From positions 1 through 57,969 of the forward strand of contig JALHPO010000013.1 in the NCBI GenBank assembly GCA_022842445.1: 57,969 nt of DNA, in the 5' to 3' direction. Source of the DNA: Nitrospira sp. Lineage in GTDB: Bacteria; Nitrospirota; Nitrospiria; Nitrospirales; Nitrospiraceae. Both the position numbers and the translations under genes were made by a program. Shown here in pieces: positions 55,869 to 57,969 of the stretch (the first letter of the stretch is position 1; the number at the start of each line of letters is the position of its first letter). Under the pieces are notes generated by a model. It searched no databases. It was not told the DNA's origin and saw only the letters and a program-made list of their open reading frames with translations.

Positions 55869-56162
55869 TTATGCGCTTTCGTACATCTCAAGCTTCTCAC
55901 CCTTCTTGAGGGTGACGAAGGCCTTCTTCCAGTCTGAACGACGGCCCGAAAACCGTCCGAGCCGCTTAACCTTGCCACGGATGTTCAGTACGTTGACTTT
56001 TTCAACCTTGACCTTCAGCAGCGATTCGACCGCTTGCTTGATCTGCACCCGATTCGCATCAGGGTGGACGATGAATCCGACGGTGTTCGTCTTCTCACGG
56101 AGACCCGTTATTTTTTCTGTCAACAGAGGCTGAATCAAGACTGCATGCATTTCGATTTTCAC
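55869..56162 (-). CDS. rplW: 50S ribosomal protein L23
   Basis: A 97-residue protein at the tunnel exit where signal recognition particle and trigger factor dock: LIQPLLTEKITGLREKTNTV, HPDANRVQIKQAVESLLKVK. It overlaps rplD by 4 bp. Confidence 0.97.
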   Translation of the reverse strand: MKIEMHAVLIQPLLTEKITGLREKTNTVGFIVHPDANRVQIKQAVESLLKVKVEKVNVLNIRGKVKRLGRFSGRRSDWKKAFVTLKKGEKLEMYESA

Positions 56163-56782
56163 GACCAGACCTCTTGCACACGTCCCAGTTCCTGCTGGGA
56201 GACAACGACCACGCCGGCACGCACGATGTCATACACGTTCAACCGATCAGGGCTGAGCACTTTGACCGCGGCCATGTTCTTAGCAGCCTGAGCGACCGTC
56301 GATTGTCCACTGCCAAGCACAACCAAGGTATGATCCCCTCCGCTCAGACGCCCCAGTGCCTGCGCCAGCAACTTCGTCTTGGGCTGCTGAAGCGATACCT
56401 CCGACAAGACCACCAATTTTCCTTCCGAAACTTTCGCAGAGAGAGCACTCTGAAGCGCCGCCCGATACTTCTGTTTCGGCATTGTATACGCGTAGCTTCT
56501 TGGCTTCGGCCCAAACACACTCCCACCGTGACGCCATACAGGAGACCGCAGCGACCCAGCTCGAGCCCGTCCGGTATGCTTTTGCTTCCACGGCTTCTTG
56601 CCGGATCCGCTCACTTCGCCTCGACGTAGCGTAGACGCCGTACCCTGGCGCTCACAGGCTCGCTGCATGATCACCGCTTCATGCACCAAGGCTGCTCGGA
56701 GCTCGCACCCAAACACGCTCGGCGCCAACTCGACCGTTCCGACCTTTTTGTTCTGCCAATCGACGACATCAACTGTGGGCAT
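56159..56782 (-). CDS. rplD: 50S ribosomal protein L4
   Basis: A 207-residue tunnel protein: the conserved loop TRGEVSGSGKKPWKQK-type sequence (seen as LRRGEVSGSGKKPWKQKHTG), RAGSLRSPVWRHGGSVFGPK and the late NVYDIVRAGVVVVSQQEL. Confidence 0.98.
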   Translation of the reverse strand: MPTVDVVDWQNKKVGTVELAPSVFGCELRAALVHEAVIMQRACERQGTASTLRRGEVSGSGKKPWKQKHTGRARAGSLRSPVWRHGGSVFGPKPRSYAYTMPKQKYRAALQSALSAKVSEGKLVVLSEVSLQQPKTKLLAQALGRLSGGDHTLVVLGSGQSTVAQAAKNMAAVKVLSPDRLNVYDIVRAGVVVVSQQELGRVQEVWS

Positions 56783-56785
56783 AGC

Positions 56786-57406
56786 TTAACTCTTCTTTGA
56801 CTTTCTTATGACGACGATTCCGTTTGCTGCACCTGGAATAGCCCCGCGGACGAAAAGCAGGTGCTCATCAGGCCTCGACTCGACTACCTTCAATCGTTGC
56901 GTCGTGATCCGCTCCGCCCCCATATGGCCAGGCAACTCTTTCCCCTTCCACACACGCGAAGGATATGAACTTGCCCCGATCGAACCGGGATGCCGGTGGA
57001 ACATCGATCCGTGAGATTCCGGCCCGCCGGCGTAGTGGTGGCGACGAACCACGCCCTGAAAACCCTTTCCCTTCGAGACCCCGATGACATCGACCCAATC
57101 GCCCTTCTTGAAAATATCGACGGTCACCGACTGCCCGACCTCCGGAGCGCCATCCTTCTTAAACTCACGCAGCACACGGCTGGCAGGCGACTGGCTCTTC
57201 TTGAGGTGTCCCAGTTCGGCCTTAGAAAGCTTGCGCTCCTTGACTTCGCCGAAGGAGAGCTGAACCGCCTCATAGCCATCGCGCTCTTTAGTCTTCACAG
57301 TGACAACACGGCACGGCCCCGCCTCGATCACCGTCACCGGGGTCAAGCGATTTTGATCAAAGACCTGCGTCATCCCAAGTTTTTTTCCAAGCAATCCGTT
57401 TGTCAT
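56786..57406 (-). CDS. rplC: 50S ribosomal protein L3
   Basis: A 206-residue assembly protein: [35 protein letters not shown] and [20 protein letters not shown] with the glutamine/alanine loop near the catalytic centre. Confidence 0.98.
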   Translation of the reverse strand: MTNGLLGKKLGMTQVFDQNRLTPVTVIEAGPCRVVTVKTKERDGYEAVQLSFGEVKERKLSKAELGHLKKSQSPASRVLREFKKDGAPEVGQSVTVDIFKKGDWVDVIGVSKGKGFQGVVRRHHYAGGPESHGSMFHRHPGSIGASSYPSRVWKGKELPGHMGAERITTQRLKVVESRPDEHLLFVRGAIPGAANGIVVIRKSKKS

Positions 57407-57449
57407 TCACTCACCGCGAGGCTGAAGCTGAGCTTAGCCCTGTCCTTCC

Positions 57450-57761
57450 TCACAACTTGATTTCCACATCCACGCCGGCAGCCAAATTCAACTTCATCAG
57501 CGAATCCATCGTTTCCGGCGTCGGCTCCATAATGTCCAGCAGGCGCTTGTGCGTGCGCATTTCAAACTGTTCACGCGATTTCTTATCGACGTGCGTCGAT
57601 CGCTGGACGGTAATCTTCTCGATTCTGGTCGGAAGTGGAATCGGGCCAACTACCTTAGCCCCGCTACGCCGAACAGTTTCGACGATTTCCATCACCGACT
57701 GGTCCAGCACGCGGTAATCGAACCCGCGCAATCTGATTCTGATTCGCTGATCGACCTTCAC
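57450..57761 (-). CDS. rpsJ: 30S ribosomal protein S10 (NusE)
   Basis: A 103-residue head protein that also partners NusB in antitermination: [40 protein letters not shown] and [20 protein letters not shown]. First gene of the S10 cluster, 96 bp after tuf. A small hairpin (GTCAAC...GTTGAC) lies in that gap at about 57813-57841. Confidence 0.98.
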   Translation of the reverse strand: MKVDQRIRIRLRGFDYRVLDQSVMEIVETVRRSGAKVVGPIPLPTRIEKITVQRSTHVDKKSREQFEMRTHKRLLDIMEPTPETMDSLMKLNLAAGVDVEIKL

Positions 57762-57857
57762 TCGGAACCCCCGTTATTCATCGTCTGTTACTCGAAACCC
57801 CTCGGCTTCCATGTCAACCATGCTGACGCATGGCAGTTGACGAATACCCGCGTCTTC

Positions 57858-57969
57858 TTACGCCAGAATTTCCGTGACGACACCGGAGCCGACGGTCTTG
57901 CCGCCTTCGCGCACCGCAAACCGCAGCCCCTGATCCATCGCGATCGGGCTGATCAACTCGCCCGTCACA
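57858..57969 (-). CDS. tuf: elongation factor Tu, C-terminal end only
   Basis: The last 37 codons of a gene cut by the window edge: [20 protein letters not shown], then [16 protein letters not shown] and TAA. This is the beta-barrel domain III end of EF-Tu. Position just before rpsJ is the usual str-S10 junction. Confidence 0.95.
   Translation of the reverse strand, partial: VTGELISPIAMDQGLRFAVREGGKTVGSGVVTEILA

Overview
The window looks like a chromosomal segment of a Nitrospira-type bacterium (phylum Nitrospirota). This is an inference from a secreted chlorite dismutase very close to the one known from Candidatus Nitrospira defluvii, the moderately high GC content, and a Gram-negative envelope gene set (lptCAB, type IV pilus pilMNOPQ, rpoN). 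No rRNA, tRNA, CRISPR array, phage or complete insertion sequence was seen.

Layout. (1) 1-11.6 kb, minus strand: a biosynthetic run ribBA-ribH-nusB-purB-cld-purC-(small membrane protein)-purS-purQ-(small exported protein)-purL-purF-(PilZ protein)-(partial hypothetical). It combines riboflavin synthesis, a transcription antitermination factor and much of the inosinate pathway; cld is translationally coupled to purB. (2) 11.7-15.1 kb, plus strand: an RpoH-type heat-shock sigma factor, then groES-groEL, closed by a strong terminator. (3) 15.1-19.2 kb: two divergent genes that together look like a split GlnE. One carries the N-terminal adenylyltransferase half. The other carries the C-terminal half, preceded by two GlnD-like ACT domains. 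(4) 19.2-26.2 kb: a looser accessory stretch with a small exported protein paralogous to the one in the purine run, a Fic-protein remnant, a 23-bp tandem repeat, a CBS-PsiE-winged-helix mini-operon, a pseudouridine synthase, an old-yellow-enzyme reductase and a TPR-PilZ protein. (5) 26.2-36.9 kb, minus strand: pilMNOPQ with its own promoter and terminator, then aroB-nadE-glnB-glnA. (6) 37.0-41.9 kb, minus strand: lptC-lptA-lptB-rpoN-hpf-rapZ, the usual neighbourhood but without ptsN. (7) 42.0-58.0 kb, minus strand: the complete S10-spc-alpha ribosomal protein cluster with secY, adk, map, infA and rpoA, and the 3' end of tuf at the window edge.

How it fits together. Glutamine synthetase with the conserved adenylylation tyrosine, PII with the conserved uridylylation tyrosine, sigma-54 and the split adenylyltransferase form a nitrogen-control set, and the ACT domains suggest direct amino-acid sensing by the adenylyltransferase. 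Across the left half, and not in the right half, many intergenic gaps hold short tandem repeats with a 7-nt (sometimes 8-nt) period. Several run into coding sequence and encode the tails of PurF, PurL, NusB and RibH. The split GlnE with ACT domains, these heptad repeats, and chlorite dismutase inside a purine operon are the main points of interest.
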